NCBI GenBank assembly: GCA_022710185.1
Contig: JAKLHK010000001.1
Location: forward strand, 246,743 to 310,742
Direction: 5' to 3'
Length of the DNA stretch: 64,000 nt
DNA from: Bacteroidota bacterium
GTDB lineage: Bacteria > Bacteroidota > Bacteroidia > Bacteroidales > JAGNHN01
Of this stretch, positions 8,649-16,916 are shown piece after piece. The notes below the pieces were generated by a model. That model had not been told where the DNA came from, ran no database searches, and saw only the letters and a program-made list of their open reading frames with translations. Position 1 is the first letter of the stretch; each line of letters starts with the position of its first letter. The position numbers and the translations under genes were made by a program.

Positions 8649-10130
8649 TTACATACGCTTCAGAATGCTGATCTCGGCGGCGGTGAGGTGCCGCCATTTT
8701 CCGCGGGGGGTCTCTTTTTTGGTGATCCCGGCGAACATCACGCGGTCGAGCTTGATCACATCATATCCCAGCTGCTCGAAGATGCGCCTGACGATGCGGT
8801 TACGGCCCGAATGCAGTTCCACCCCCACTTCCTTCTTATCGCTGCCTTCGCCAACCCAGGCGATGGCATCCACCTTCACCGGGCCATCGTCCAGGGTGAG
8901 GCCGTCGGCGATCTGCATCATGTGGGCCTTGGTGAGGTTCTTGTCGAGGGTAACGTGATACACCTTCTTGACGCGATGTCGCGGATGGGTCAGCCGGGTG
9001 GCCATCTCCCCGTCATTGGTCAGCAGCAACACCCCGGTGGTATTGCGGTCCAGCCGGCCTACCGGGTAAATCCTTTCGTCGCAGGCCCCGGCCACCAAAT
9101 CCATTACCGTGCGGCGCTCCTCCGGGTCGTCCATGGTGGTGAGATAACCTTTAGGCTTGTTCAGGACAACATATTGCATGCGCTCGGCCCGGAGCGTTTG
9201 TTCCTCCATCTGGACCTTGTCGCCGGGGAACACCTTGAATCCCAGCTCGGTCACTACCTTGCCGTTGACGCGTATCACCCCTGAAGGGATGAGCTTGTCG
9301 GCCTCCCTGCGCGAGCAGATGCCGGAACGGGCAATGTACTGGTTGAGGCGCATTTCGCCTTGTACTTTGTCCTTATTCGCGGCCAGGCGTCCTTTGCCGG
9401 TGCGTGGGCCCTTCTTTCTTTCCGGCTGAACCTCCTCTTCCCTGGCTTCACTGCGGGACCGCTTTTCACGCAGGGGGAGGAGAGGTGCCTCATTGCTGAA
9501 GGCGTCCCAGCTTCTGCTTCCTGTCGGCTTGCGGCCAGTTTCCCGCTTGCCGGGACTGAGGTCGGGACGGAAGGCGTCACCTTTCACCCTGAGGGCGCCA
9601 CGACCCAGCCCCCCCTTAAACGGGCGCTCTTCACGGCCTTCCTCACGGCGCGGACGGGGGGTGCGGGGGGCACGGGGGCCTTCGCTCCTTTCGCTGCGCT
9701 CACCCCGGCCATAGCCGCCCCGTTCCGGGCGCTCTTCACGGCCTTCCTCACGGCGAGGTCGGGGGGTGCGGGGGGCACGGGGGCCTTCGCTCCTTTCGCT
9801 GCGCTCACTGCGGCCATAGCTGCCCCGTTCCGGGCGCTCTTCACGGCCTTCCTCACGGCGAGGACGGGGGGTGCGGGGGGTACGGGGGCCTTCGCTCCTT
9901 TCGCTGCGCTCACTGCGGCCATAGCTGCCCCGTTGCGGGCGCTCTTCACGGCCTTCCTCACGGCGCGGACGGGGGGTACGGGGACGCTCACCATCCTCGC
10001 TGCGCGGACGCGCTGCGCGGGGCCGGTCACCTCCCTCGCTGCCTTCAGGGCGGGAACCTGCCTTCCTGTCTTCCCTTACTCCGCTTTTCCCTTCCTTTCC
10101 CCTGGATGACCTGCCATTCTTCTTTTCCAT
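8649..10130 (-). CDS. rluB: 23S rRNA pseudouridine synthase (RluB/RsuA type) with long Arg-rich N-terminal extension
   Basis: 493 residues from the ATG at 10130. A longer frame continues upstream, but a consensus -7 promoter (10146-10153) lies within it, so the shorter start is chosen. Residues 1 to about 255 are low-complexity Arg/Glu/Ser/Gly with a 35-residue tandem repeat (unit RTPRPRREEGREERPERG plus YGRSERSERSEGPRAP). The enzyme follows: S4 domain at about 259-305 (MRLNQYIARSGICSRREADK), and the pseudouridine synthase domain with GRLDRNTTGVLLLTNDG (catalytic Asp361). It should modify a uridine in 23S rRNA. Such disordered basic tails are common on Bacteroidota RluB and could help RNA binding. 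It is first in a run with AsmA. Confidence 0.92.
   Translation of the reverse strand: MEKKNGRSSRGKEGKSGVREDRKAGSRPEGSEGGDRPRAARPRSEDGERPRTPRPRREEGREERPQRGSYGRSERSERSEGPRTPRTPRPRREEGREERPERGSYGRSERSERSEGPRAPRTPRPRREEGREERPERGGYGRGERSERSEGPRAPRTPRPRREEGREERPFKGGLGRGALRVKGDAFRPDLSPGKRETGRKPTGSRSWDAFSNEAPLLPLREKRSRSEAREEEVQPERKKGPRTGKGRLAANKDKVQGEMRLNQYIARSGICSRREADKLIPSGVIRVNGKVVTELGFKVFPGDKVQMEEQTLRAERMQYVVLNKPKGYLTTMDDPEERRTVMDLVAGACDERIYPVGRLDRNTTGVLLLTNDGEMATRLTHPRHRVKKVYHVTLDKNLTKAHMMQIADGLTLDDGPVKVDAIAWVGEGSDKKEVGVELHSGRNRIVRRIFEQLGYDVIKLDRVMFAGITKKETPRGKWRHLTAAEISILKRM
9621..9983 (-). repeat. 105-bp tandem repeat inside rluB
   Basis: Three complete 105-bp units begin at 9621, 9726 and 9831, and a partial one begins at 9936. 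Each unit encodes 35 residues. Because the period is a multiple of three, all frames stay open, which produces long antisense reading frames here. Units differ at only a few positions, suggesting recent expansion. Confidence 0.9.
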
Positions 10131-10145
10131 GATAGAAATTTTCCG

Positions 10146-10153
10146 CAAAGGTA
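10146..10153 (-). promoter_or_regulatory. -7 promoter element of rluB
   Basis: Reads TACCTTTG on the minus strand, an exact TAnnTTTG match, 15 bases upstream of the chosen ATG at 10130. It decides the start codon, because the longer upstream reading frame would begin before the transcript. Confidence 0.7.
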
Positions 10154-10327
10154 GCTCAGAATCAGGGACGAACACCTCCTTTCCCGGCAGACGCCCTCTG
10201 CAGTCCACCCACAACACCCCGTTCCTGCCCACTGTCCCTGACCATGCGCCACGCCAAACGCAGCCCCCGGTTTGCATATTGCCCCGATTTGTAGTAACTT
10301 AAGGGGCAGAACGCTAAGGACAAGGCC

Positions 10328-11443
10328 ATGGAAACCATCATCCTGCTCACGGAAATGAACTACCCCCGGGCAGCGCTGCTGCAGAGCATGCTTTCCAACG
10401 AGGGGATCCCTTCCTTCCTCTCCAACATCAACGAAGTCGGAGGGGATGTCAGTGGAGGCGTTAAGATCATGATACGGCAACGCGACCTCCCTGCGGCGCT
10501 GCGGGTGCTGCAGTCGGCGCGGGAAGCCCTGGGTGAACGGGATACCCAGGCCCTGCATACGCTTAAAGGGCTGAGGCGTATCCTGGTGCCGGTGGATTTC
10601 TCCCCCCATTCGCAGCGGGCTGCGCATTTCGCCCTGGGACTGGCCCGGGAGCTCAAGGGGGAGGTCCACCTGCTGCATGCCTATTACAGTCCGGCCATGA
10701 CCACCAATACCCTGAACGAGACCTTTACCTATCCGGAATCACTCAGTGGCTTCCTTAAGGAAATGGCCGCATCCGCCCGTCGCGACATCAATGCACTGGC
10801 CGAGGAGCTGAGGATCCGTGTCCGGGACGAGCTGATGGTTGGTGTCAACGTACACACTTCCATTGACAACGGCCTTGCTGAGGACGTCATCCTTGAGAAA
10901 GTGCAGGACCTGAAGCCCGGGGTCATCGTAATGGGCACCAAAGGACAGGGAAACGTGATGTACCGCTACCTGGGAAGTGTGGCCGGCAAGGTGATGGAAT
11001 CGGTCAGCATCCCCGTCCTGGCCATTCCGGCCTCTTCCGGCATCGACGATCCCCGGCAGATCGACGCCGTGGTTTATGCTACCGCCTTTGATGAAAAGGA
11101 TACCGAAAGCATCGGAAGGCTGATGAGCATCCTGGCCCCTTTCCGGCTACGCTACCATTGCCTCCATGTGGAAACCGGCGACGACCCATCGATGGACGAG
11201 GCCAGGATGCAGCAGCTGCGCCGGCATCTCGCCGAACACTATGCCGCAACGCCGATACAGTGTGAGGTCATCCATGGCCAGGATGTGGCCCGGTCTATCG
11301 AACACTATGTTCTGGAGCGCGAGATCGGCCTCATCGCCACCACCTCCCGCCAGCGCAACTTCTTAGAGCGCCTGTTCTACCCCAGCACCACGCGCCAGAT
11401 CCTGTTTAAAGCCCGGACCCCGGTGCTGGTATTCCACGCCTGA
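10328..11443 (+). CDS. Universal stress protein, two Usp domains with N-terminal DUF2007-like domain
   Basis: 371 residues. Residues 1-70 (ETIILLTEMNYPRAALLQSMLSNEGIPSFL, then VKIMIRQRDLPAALRVL) look like the small DUF2007 'signal transducing' domain. A first UspA domain spans about 77-215 (RRILVPVDFSPHSQRAAHFALGLA, then VIVMGTKGQGNVMYRYLGSVAGKVM, the G-x2-G-x9-G(S/T) type ATP-binding loop). A second, more degenerate Usp domain spans about 245-371. Cytoplasmic stress or nucleotide-sensing role; no specific substrate. It is transcribed divergently from rluB. Confidence 0.88.
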   Translation: METIILLTEMNYPRAALLQSMLSNEGIPSFLSNINEVGGDVSGGVKIMIRQRDLPAALRVLQSAREALGERDTQALHTLKGLRRILVPVDFSPHSQRAAHFALGLARELKGEVHLLHAYYSPAMTTNTLNETFTYPESLSGFLKEMAASARRDINALAEELRIRVRDELMVGVNVHTSIDNGLAEDVILEKVQDLKPGVIVMGTKGQGNVMYRYLGSVAGKVMESVSIPVLAIPASSGIDDPRQIDAVVYATAFDEKDTESIGRLMSILAPFRLRYHCLHVETGDDPSMDEARMQQLRRHLAEHYAATPIQCEVIHGQDVARSIEHYVLEREIGLIATTSRQRNFLERLFYPSTTRQILFKARTPVLVFHA

Positions 11444-11466
11444 GTCTCCGGCCTGATGCATCCGGA

Positions 11467-11838
11467 TCATCGCCTCCTCAGGAGCGCATAAAATGCCTCG
11501 TCGATATGCTCAAGGCGGGTCTCGCTGCCGTTGGTCTCAATGCTGATGATGTCGAAGCGCGCGTTCACATCAAGGTCGTAACGCCGGATGTAAACGTCCG
11601 CGGCACGGATGATGTTCGCCTGTTTTGCACGGTCTACGGCCGAAGCCGGGGGCATCATGCTCCCTGGTCGGCGGGTCTTCACCTCCACGAAAATCATGAG
11701 ATCCCCTTTTTCGGCTATGATGTCCACCTCGTTCCTTCCCGAACGCCAGTTACGCTCCCGGATGCGAAACCCCTTTTCCTTCAGATAAGCCGCCGCGAGA
11801 TCCTCTCCCTGCCTGCCCAAATCCATGTTCCCGCTCAT
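11467..11838 (-). CDS. yraN: YraN/UPF0102 family nuclease-like protein
   Basis: 123 residues, standard length. The sequence has GRQGEDLAAAYLKEKGFRIRERNWRSGRNEVDIIAEKGDLMIFVEVKTRR, the E...D-x(n)-E-V-K signature of the restriction-endonuclease-like fold used by UPF0102 proteins. Function is not established for most members; a role in DNA processing or Holliday-junction resolution is inferred from the fold. It converges with the USP gene and lies about 180 bases from the LD-carboxypeptidase gene. Confidence 0.93.
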   Translation of the reverse strand: MSGNMDLGRQGEDLAAAYLKEKGFRIRERNWRSGRNEVDIIAEKGDLMIFVEVKTRRPGSMMPPASAVDRAKQANIIRAADVYIRRYDLDVNARFDIISIETNGSETRLEHIDEAFYALLRRR

Positions 11839-11867
11839 TTTTGTGTTGGTTTATGGTGAATTCGGAT

Positions 11868-11908
11868 GAATATCGAATATCGATTAACGATCAGAGATTT
11901 CAGATTTT
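11868..11908 (+). repeat. Intergenic dispersed repeat, copy A
   Basis: Contains GAATATCGAATATCGATT followed by AACGATC and AGATTTCAG. Near-identical to the copy at 62411-62447 (opposite strand) and related to those at 28994, 44405 and 58839. The 18-mer GAATATCGATTAACGATC at 11875-11892 has a perfect inverted copy at 11999-12016. Confidence 0.8.
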
Positions 11909-11997
11909 CCCTGCGCAGTAATTATGCTGTGCTGTATTGACACTCTTCACGTCTGTCCATTTTTTCCCGCCCTGCTTTATCATACATCCCAATTCAC

Positions 11998-12025
11998 AGA
12001 TCGTTAATCGATATTCATTATTCAA
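11998..12025 (-). repeat. Intergenic dispersed repeat, copy B (inverted relative to A)
   Basis: The minus strand reads GAATATCGATTAACGATC (11999-12016), the exact inverse of copy A 106 bases away. Its end abuts the stop codon of the LD-carboxypeptidase gene. The two copies enclose the rest of the yraN/ldc spacer. Confidence 0.8.
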
Positions 12026-12917
12026 ATCTTACCTCCACTATCCCGTTTACGCTTAACTGAACCCTCCGGCCCAACATCAGCGCCCGGTTATCCGCCAGGT
12101 GTCCAGCCGGAAAACCGAAAGCCAGGGGGATGTCAAAGCCTTCCATGGCCTCGCGGATAATCTCTTCGGCGGTGCGGCCGAACGGCACGGTATTGTCGTT
12201 CATCTGCGTCATTCCCCCTACCATCAGGCCCACGATGCGGTCCGGCCAGGCATTGCGCTTCAGGTTCATCATCATCCGGTCGATGTGGTAGAGGTACTCG
12301 TCCAGGTCCTCGATGAAGAGGATCTTCCCGGCGACGTCCAGATCGGATGGGCTGCCCATGAGGCTGTACAGGACGCTCAGGTTACCGCCCACAAGCTGGC
12401 CCTCGGCCATCCCGGCCCGGTTGAGGGGATGGGCCGGAGCGGTATAGCCCTGGAGCTGTCCCTCCAGCGCCTTCCAGAGGCTTGACAGGGATTCCTCAGC
12501 GCCAGGTTGTGCAAAGTTCAGCGGCATGGTGGCGTGGAGGGTTTCCATCCCCAGGTGACGGTGGATATGGCTATGGAACACCGTCACATCGCTATACCCT
12601 ATGATCCACTTGGGATCGCGGGCCAGGGCCTGCCAATCGATGCGGTCCACCAGGCGCACCGAACCATAGCCGCCCCGGGCACAGAGGATGGCTCTCACTT
12701 CAGGGTCGCCGATCATCCGTTGCACGTCGGCAGCCCGCTGGGCGTCGGTGCCCGCAAATTGCCGGTCAGCGGCATAGAGGTGCTCCCCCAGGCGAATACG
12801 GAAGCCCCGAGCCTCTATCATTTCCAGGGCCGGAGCCATCTCTTCCGGGCTGGTCCTGCGTGCAGGCGCTACTATGCCGATGAGGTCCCCCCGCTTCAGA
12901 TAAGAGGGTGTAATCAT
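12018..12917 (-). CDS. LD-carboxypeptidase (peptidase family S66)
   Basis: 299 residues from the ATG at 12917 (MITPSYLKRGDLIGIVAPARR). The frame extends 31 codons upstream, but family members begin near KPxxLKxGDxIGIVAPA. S66 features are GDLIGIVAPAR, the nucleophile region AILCARGGYGSVRLVDRIDW, and later a catalytic Glu/His region (IGGNLSVLYSLMGSP, then ILFIEDLDEYLYHIDRMM and FGFPAGHLADNRALM). It hydrolyses the L,D bond of tetrapeptides during peptidoglycan recycling; no signal peptide is seen, so it is cytoplasmic. It is transcribed divergently from metG. Confidence 0.92.
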   Translation of the reverse strand: MITPSYLKRGDLIGIVAPARRTSPEEMAPALEMIEARGFRIRLGEHLYAADRQFAGTDAQRAADVQRMIGDPEVRAILCARGGYGSVRLVDRIDWQALARDPKWIIGYSDVTVFHSHIHRHLGMETLHATMPLNFAQPGAEESLSSLWKALEGQLQGYTAPAHPLNRAGMAEGQLVGGNLSVLYSLMGSPSDLDVAGKILFIEDLDEYLYHIDRMMMNLKRNAWPDRIVGLMVGGMTQMNDNTVPFGRTAEEIIREAMEGFDIPLAFGFPAGHLADNRALMLGRRVQLSVNGIVEVRFE

Positions 12918-12983
12918 TGCTAATGTTTTGATATTCTTTGCATTGGGAAAAACCCTCCGACCCAGGCCTGAACGGATAATCCC

Positions 12984-12991
12984 TATCTTTG
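12984..12991 (+). promoter_or_regulatory. -7 promoter element of metG
   Basis: TATCTTTG, an exact TAnnTTTG match, 46 bases upstream of the metG ATG. No convincing -33 element at standard spacing. Confidence 0.65.
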
Positions 12992-13037
12992 CCGAAATAT
13001 ACGATTTCACCCCCCCTGAACGGACAAAAAAACCCGG

Positions 13038-15101
13038 ATGAAAACCGAAAAAGATACCTTCAGACGCTATACCGTCACCTCGGCCTTACCCTACGCTAAC
13101 GGCCCGGTTCACATCGGCCACCTGGCCGGAGTGTACGTCCCGGCCGATATCTATGTCCGCTACCTCCGCCAGCAGGGAAGGGACGTGCTGTTCATCGGCG
13201 GCTCCGACGAGCACGGGGTGCCCATCACCATCAAGGCCCGCAAGGAAGGCATCACGCCCCAGCAGGTCGTGGATAAGTACCACGCCCTGATCAGGGATTC
13301 CTTCAAGGCATTCGGCATCAGTTTCGATATTTATTCCCGCACTTCCAACGCCATCCATCACGAAACGGCCTCCGCATTCTTCCGGAAACTTTATGAAAAG
13401 GGGGAATTCGTCGACAAGGTCACGGCCAATTATTTCGATCCCGAAGCCGGGCAGTTCCTGGCCGACCGCTACATCACCGGAACCTGCCCGCATTGCGGCA
13501 ACGAAAAGGCGTATGGCGACCAGTGCGAGCGCTGCGGCACCTCACTCAACGCCACCGACCTCATCAACCCCCGGTCCACGCTCAGCGGCGCAGAGCCCGT
13601 GCTGAAAGATACCCATCATTACTACCTTCCCCTGGATCGCTACGAGCCCTGGCTGAAGGAGTGGATCCTGGAAAAGCACCGCGACGACTGGAAGGTAAAC
13701 GTATACGGGCAGTGCAAGTCCTGGATCGACCACGGGCTGCAGCCCCGGGCCGTGACCCGCGACCTCGACTGGGGCGTGAAAGTGCCGGTGGATGGGACCG
13801 AAGGCAAGGTATTGTACGTTTGGTTTGATGCCCCCATCGGCTATATTTCCGCTACCCGGGAATGGGGACAGGAGCAGGGGAAGGACTGGGAGCCATATTG
13901 GAAGGATGAGGAGACTAAAATGGTGCACTTCATCGGCAAGGACAATATCGTGTTCCACTGCATCATCTTCCCGGCGATGCTGAAGGCCGAAGGAAGCTAT
14001 ATCCTGCCGGTGAACGTGCCCGCCAACGAGTTCCTCAACCTGGAGGGCGACAAGATCTCCACCAGCAACAACTGGGCGGTGTGGCTGCACGAATACCTGG
14101 AGGAGTTCCCCGGACAGCAGGATGTGCTGCGCTATGTGCTCACGGCCAATGCCCCCGAAACCAAGGACAACGACTTCACCTGGAAGGACTTCCAGACCAG
14201 GAACAACAGCGAGCTGCTGGCCATTCTCGGCAATTTCGTGAACCGCACCCTGGTGCTCACCCAAAAATATTTTGAAGGCCGTGTGCCTGAAGCAGGCGAA
14301 CTCACCGACGAAGACCGCGCCGTATTGGAGGCCCTGCCGCATTTCCCCGGCAGGATCTCAGCAAGTCTGGAGAGCTACCGTTTCCGCGAGGCCCTGGCCG
14401 AGTATATGAACCTGGCCCGGCTGGGAAACAAATACCTAACCGATACCGAGCCCTGGAAGAAGATAAAGGATGACGAGGCGCGGGTGAGAACCATCCTGAA
14501 CATCAGCCTGCAGGTGTGTGCCAACCTGTCCCAGCTGGGCGAGCCCTTCCTGCCTTTCTCTATGCAAAAGCTGAGGGATATGCTGGGCCTGGAGCTTTTT
14601 TCGTGGGAAGAAGGCGGCAGGACCGAGCTGTTGCAGCCTGGCACCCTGCTCAGTCAGCCCGGGCTGCTGTTCAGTAAGATCGAGGACAGCGAGATCGAGG
14701 CCCAGGTAAACAAGCTGCAGGCGACCAAAGAGACCAACCTGGCCAATAATCCCGTGAAGGCCGAGCCCCAGAAGGAGGCGGTAAGCTATGATGATTTCGT
14801 GAAGATGGACCTCCGCGTGGGCACCATTATGGAGGCTGAAAAGGTGGCCAAGACCAAGAAGCTGCTCAAGCTGAAGATAGATACCGGCATCGATCAGCGC
14901 ACCGTGGTGTCGGGCATTGCGGAGTATTTCGAGCCCGCCGACCTGCCGGGCCGTCAGGTTTGCATCCTGGTGAACCTGGAGCCCCGCGATATCAAAGGCA
15001 TTCCCTCCCAGGGGATGATCCTGATGGCCGAGGATGCCGATGGCCGGCTGGTGTTCATGCAGCCCGGGGACAAGGTGAGTCCGGGGGCAGGGGTGAAGTA
15101 G
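13038..15101 (+). CDS. metG: Methionyl-tRNA synthetase with C-terminal tRNA-binding domain
   Basis: 687 residues. Class I signature HIGH at 25-28 ([11 protein letters not shown]). A zinc knuckle begins at about 150 ([18 protein letters not shown]), and the KMSKS-equivalent is DKISTS at about 337-342. The anticodon-binding helical domain follows. A C-terminal EMAPII/Trbp111-like OB domain from about 585 ([18 protein letters not shown]) to the end typically dimerises the enzyme and binds tRNA. It charges tRNA-Met in the cytoplasm. A perfect inverted-repeat terminator follows at 15130-15179, which is also the left boundary of the tRNA-Arg island. Confidence 0.97.
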   Translation: MKTEKDTFRRYTVTSALPYANGPVHIGHLAGVYVPADIYVRYLRQQGRDVLFIGGSDEHGVPITIKARKEGITPQQVVDKYHALIRDSFKAFGISFDIYSRTSNAIHHETASAFFRKLYEKGEFVDKVTANYFDPEAGQFLADRYITGTCPHCGNEKAYGDQCERCGTSLNATDLINPRSTLSGAEPVLKDTHHYYLPLDRYEPWLKEWILEKHRDDWKVNVYGQCKSWIDHGLQPRAVTRDLDWGVKVPVDGTEGKVLYVWFDAPIGYISATREWGQEQGKDWEPYWKDEETKMVHFIGKDNIVFHCIIFPAMLKAEGSYILPVNVPANEFLNLEGDKISTSNNWAVWLHEYLEEFPGQQDVLRYVLTANAPETKDNDFTWKDFQTRNNSELLAILGNFVNRTLVLTQKYFEGRVPEAGELTDEDRAVLEALPHFPGRISASLESYRFREALAEYMNLARLGNKYLTDTEPWKKIKDDEARVRTILNISLQVCANLSQLGEPFLPFSMQKLRDMLGLELFSWEEGGRTELLQPGTLLSQPGLLFSKIEDSEIEAQVNKLQATKETNLANNPVKAEPQKEAVSYDDFVKMDLRVGTIMEAEKVAKTKKLLKLKIDTGIDQRTVVSGIAEYFEPADLPGRQVCILVNLEPRDIKGIPSQGMILMAEDADGRLVFMQPGDKVSPGAGVK

Positions 15102-15129
15102 GATGAGGGTGAGGGTGAGAGGAAGAGGG

Positions 15130-15179
15130 AAAAACAGCGCGAATCTGGTCGCTCACGCTCCCACTCTCGCGCTGTTTTT
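15130..15179 (+). terminator. Terminator after metG (inside attL repeat)
   Basis: AAAAACAGCGCGA and TCGCGCTGTTTTT form a perfect 13-bp stem around a 24-base loop, with T-runs on both strands. It would end metG transcription and, before island insertion, would also have served the converging tRNA-Arg gene. Confidence 0.8.
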
Positions 15180-15196
15180 GTAGCCTCACCAGGACT
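15130..15196. repeat. attL: left direct repeat of the tRNA-Arg island
   Basis: 15144-15196 is identical over 53 bases to 30817-30869. Extending left to 15130 gives 67 bases with two mismatches. The last 16 bases (TAGCCTCACCAGGACT) are the 3' end of tRNA-Arg. After 15196 the sequence stops matching the tRNA, so this is a displaced fragment, as left by a tRNA-targeting integrase. Confidence 0.92.
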
Positions 15197-15331
15197 ATCT
15201 ACCATTAAAGAGTTAAGGTTAAGATCAACCAGCCACGATCCTCTGTAACCTAATAATACAGGGCCTTCCTGAGTTTTACCCAACCTTTGACAATTATGAT
15301 CCATTAGGTCAAATAAGTCGAAATCTGTGTG

Positions 15332-15339
15332 TATTTTTG
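15332..15339 (+). promoter_or_regulatory. -7 promoter element of the integrase gene
   Basis: TATTTTTG matches TAnnTTTG, 19 bases before the integrase ATG. It overlaps TGTGTGTAAA (15338-15347), a 10-mer repeated at 30696-30705 near the right end of the island, so the integrase could affect its own promoter if these are arm-type binding sites (inference). Confidence 0.5.
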
Positions 15340-15358
15340 TGTGTAAACCGAGTTCGCA

Positions 15359-16657
15359 ATGAAATATTCCACCCAGTTCTATCCCCAGCGAAGAAAAGAT
15401 AAAGCCACCGGTGAACTCCCCGATAAGAACCTGCCCGTACAGATGTCTGTCACCTGGGAGGGGAAACGACTTACCCATTATACGGGGGTAAGGACAGACC
15501 CGGAAAGATGGGACAAGGATCAACGGCGTATTATTGGCACAGACCGGAAAACGCGCCAGATGAACAAGACACTGACTGAGCTGGAAGAGAAGGTGGAAAA
15601 AGTATTTCTGGATGCGTCACTTAATGAGGAGAATTCTACCGTAACCTTCGGTATGCTGAAAGCTGGGATAACCAAGAAGCAGCAGCGGACCCATACATTG
15701 TTGAAGGCTTTCGAGATTTACCTGGCAGACCTGGAGATAAGGTCGGGAGCCAGCAAGGGAGAGGGAAGTCAGGCAAATGGTGGAGTAGCGACTGTACCCC
15801 TTACCCTATATAAGAAGTTCAAGACCACCTTCCGGCACGTAAATGAATACCTGGGAAGAAGAAAGGACGTAGAGTTTGGAGACATTGACAGAAAGTGGAT
15901 GCAGGGTTTTCACAGCTTTCTGCTGAACGAGAAGCAGCACGTGAACAACACCGCCGCAAAGTATGTGAAAGCGCTGAAGGCTTTGATCAAATGGGCAGCG
16001 GACGAGGGTATGCACAAGAATACCAAATACAAGCTATTCGCCATCTCTGAAGATGAAGTACCGGTGATCACTTTGAACTGGGACCAGGTTATGAAGCTTT
16101 ACAATGCTGATCTCAAAGAAGACCATTTAAAGCGCGTGAGAGACGTTTTCCTGTTTCAGGTGGCTACTGCCCTCAGATACTCCGATGTGAAGCGCCTCAA
16201 GCGCGCAGACATCAAAGACGGGGTTATTCGTTTAATGACCCGCAAAGGGCGCCGTTCCACTGCCATTCCCCTGAACTTTCTCAGCCGTGAGATCCTGGAG
16301 CGCTATGATGGCTTTCCCCTGGATGATGACCTGGCCTTACCTGTGATCTCCAACCAAAAGATGAACAACCACCTGAAAGATGTTGGCAGGATCGCTGGTC
16401 TGAAAGAGCCTGTGACCATTACACGCTATCGGGGAGAAGAAGAGGTTAGGATTGGTCCTATGCCCTTATATGAATGCCTCACAACCCACGTAGGCCGCAA
16501 ATCCTTTGTGAGCATCGCCTTCTACCTGGGAATGCCCAAAGAGCTGATCATGGCTATTACCACCCACACTAATGCCGCCACCCTGGAAAAGCATTATCTA
16601 TCTATAATGCCTGAGCATATTAAGGCGGAGATGGAGAGGGTGTTTCGGAAGGTGTAA
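15359..16657 (+). CDS. Tyrosine recombinase (site-specific integrase)
   Basis: 432 residues. An Arm-type DNA-binding N-terminus (PQRRKDKATGELPDKNLPVQ, then THYTGVRTDPERWDKD) is followed by a SAM-like core-binding domain at about 105-225. The catalytic domain has Arg273 (TALRYSDVKRL), His377 and Arg380 (THVGRKSF), His403 (TTHTN) and nucleophile Tyr413 (KHYLSIMP); the full catalytic set is present. The N-terminal layout is that of Bacteroidota integrases of conjugative or mobilizable elements. It lies just inside attL and is the likely enzyme that inserted the island into tRNA-Arg. Confidence 0.95.
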   Translation: MKYSTQFYPQRRKDKATGELPDKNLPVQMSVTWEGKRLTHYTGVRTDPERWDKDQRRIIGTDRKTRQMNKTLTELEEKVEKVFLDASLNEENSTVTFGMLKAGITKKQQRTHTLLKAFEIYLADLEIRSGASKGEGSQANGGVATVPLTLYKKFKTTFRHVNEYLGRRKDVEFGDIDRKWMQGFHSFLLNEKQHVNNTAAKYVKALKALIKWAADEGMHKNTKYKLFAISEDEVPVITLNWDQVMKLYNADLKEDHLKRVRDVFLFQVATALRYSDVKRLKRADIKDGVIRLMTRKGRRSTAIPLNFLSREILERYDGFPLDDDLALPVISNQKMNNHLKDVGRIAGLKEPVTITRYRGEEEVRIGPMPLYECLTTHVGRKSFVSIAFYLGMPKELIMAITTHTNAATLEKHYLSIMPEHIKAEMERVFRKV

Positions 16658-16714
16658 GCGCCCAAAATATCTGAGGAATTGAGACTTATTAATAACCATG
16701 GTAATTCTAACCCC

Positions 16715-16752
16715 TACAAAAAACCAACGGAGCACTCCAAAAGTGCTCCGTT
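16715..16752 (-). terminator. Terminator for the glycosyltransferase operon
   Basis: An 11-bp perfect stem AACGGAGCACT / AGTGCTCCGTT (16726-16736 and 16742-16752) with a 5-base loop. On the minus strand it is followed by GGTTTTTTG, so it terminates leftward transcripts from the glycosyltransferase pair. It can also stop the converging integrase transcript. The remaining 16753-16916 shows no gene I can support. Confidence 0.75.
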
Positions 16753-16916
16753 GTTCTGAACGATAGCCGGTGGGCTGCGGCAATAAGGAGAAAATCATTG
16801 CCCATTCCCTCAAGAAACTGGCCAACGGGAGGAGGTGCTTCACCAAAGACATCAGAATACTTGACTATAAGCCTAAAGTTGAACTTCTTCGCCATCGGAC
16901 AAGTCTCATAATGAGG

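Noticed and set aside
9621..9983. CRISPR-like periodicity
   Set aside because: Units are contiguous, coding and have no spacers; it is a protein-coding tandem repeat.
9360..10109. Long plus-strand reading frame (249 codons) opposite rluB
   Set aside because: Ala/Thr-rich translation produced by the 105-bp repeat being a multiple of three; rluB on the other strand has clear domains and a promoter.
15102..15358. Small RNA in the metG/integrase spacer
   Set aside because: The strong hairpin is explained as the metG terminator inside attL; nothing else is structured.
16707..16895. Minus-strand 62-codon frame after the glycosyltransferase operon
   Set aside because: The translation looks fairly protein-like, but it has no visible ribosome site and runs through the terminator hairpin at 16726-16752; could be a decayed gene end, not supported as a CDS.
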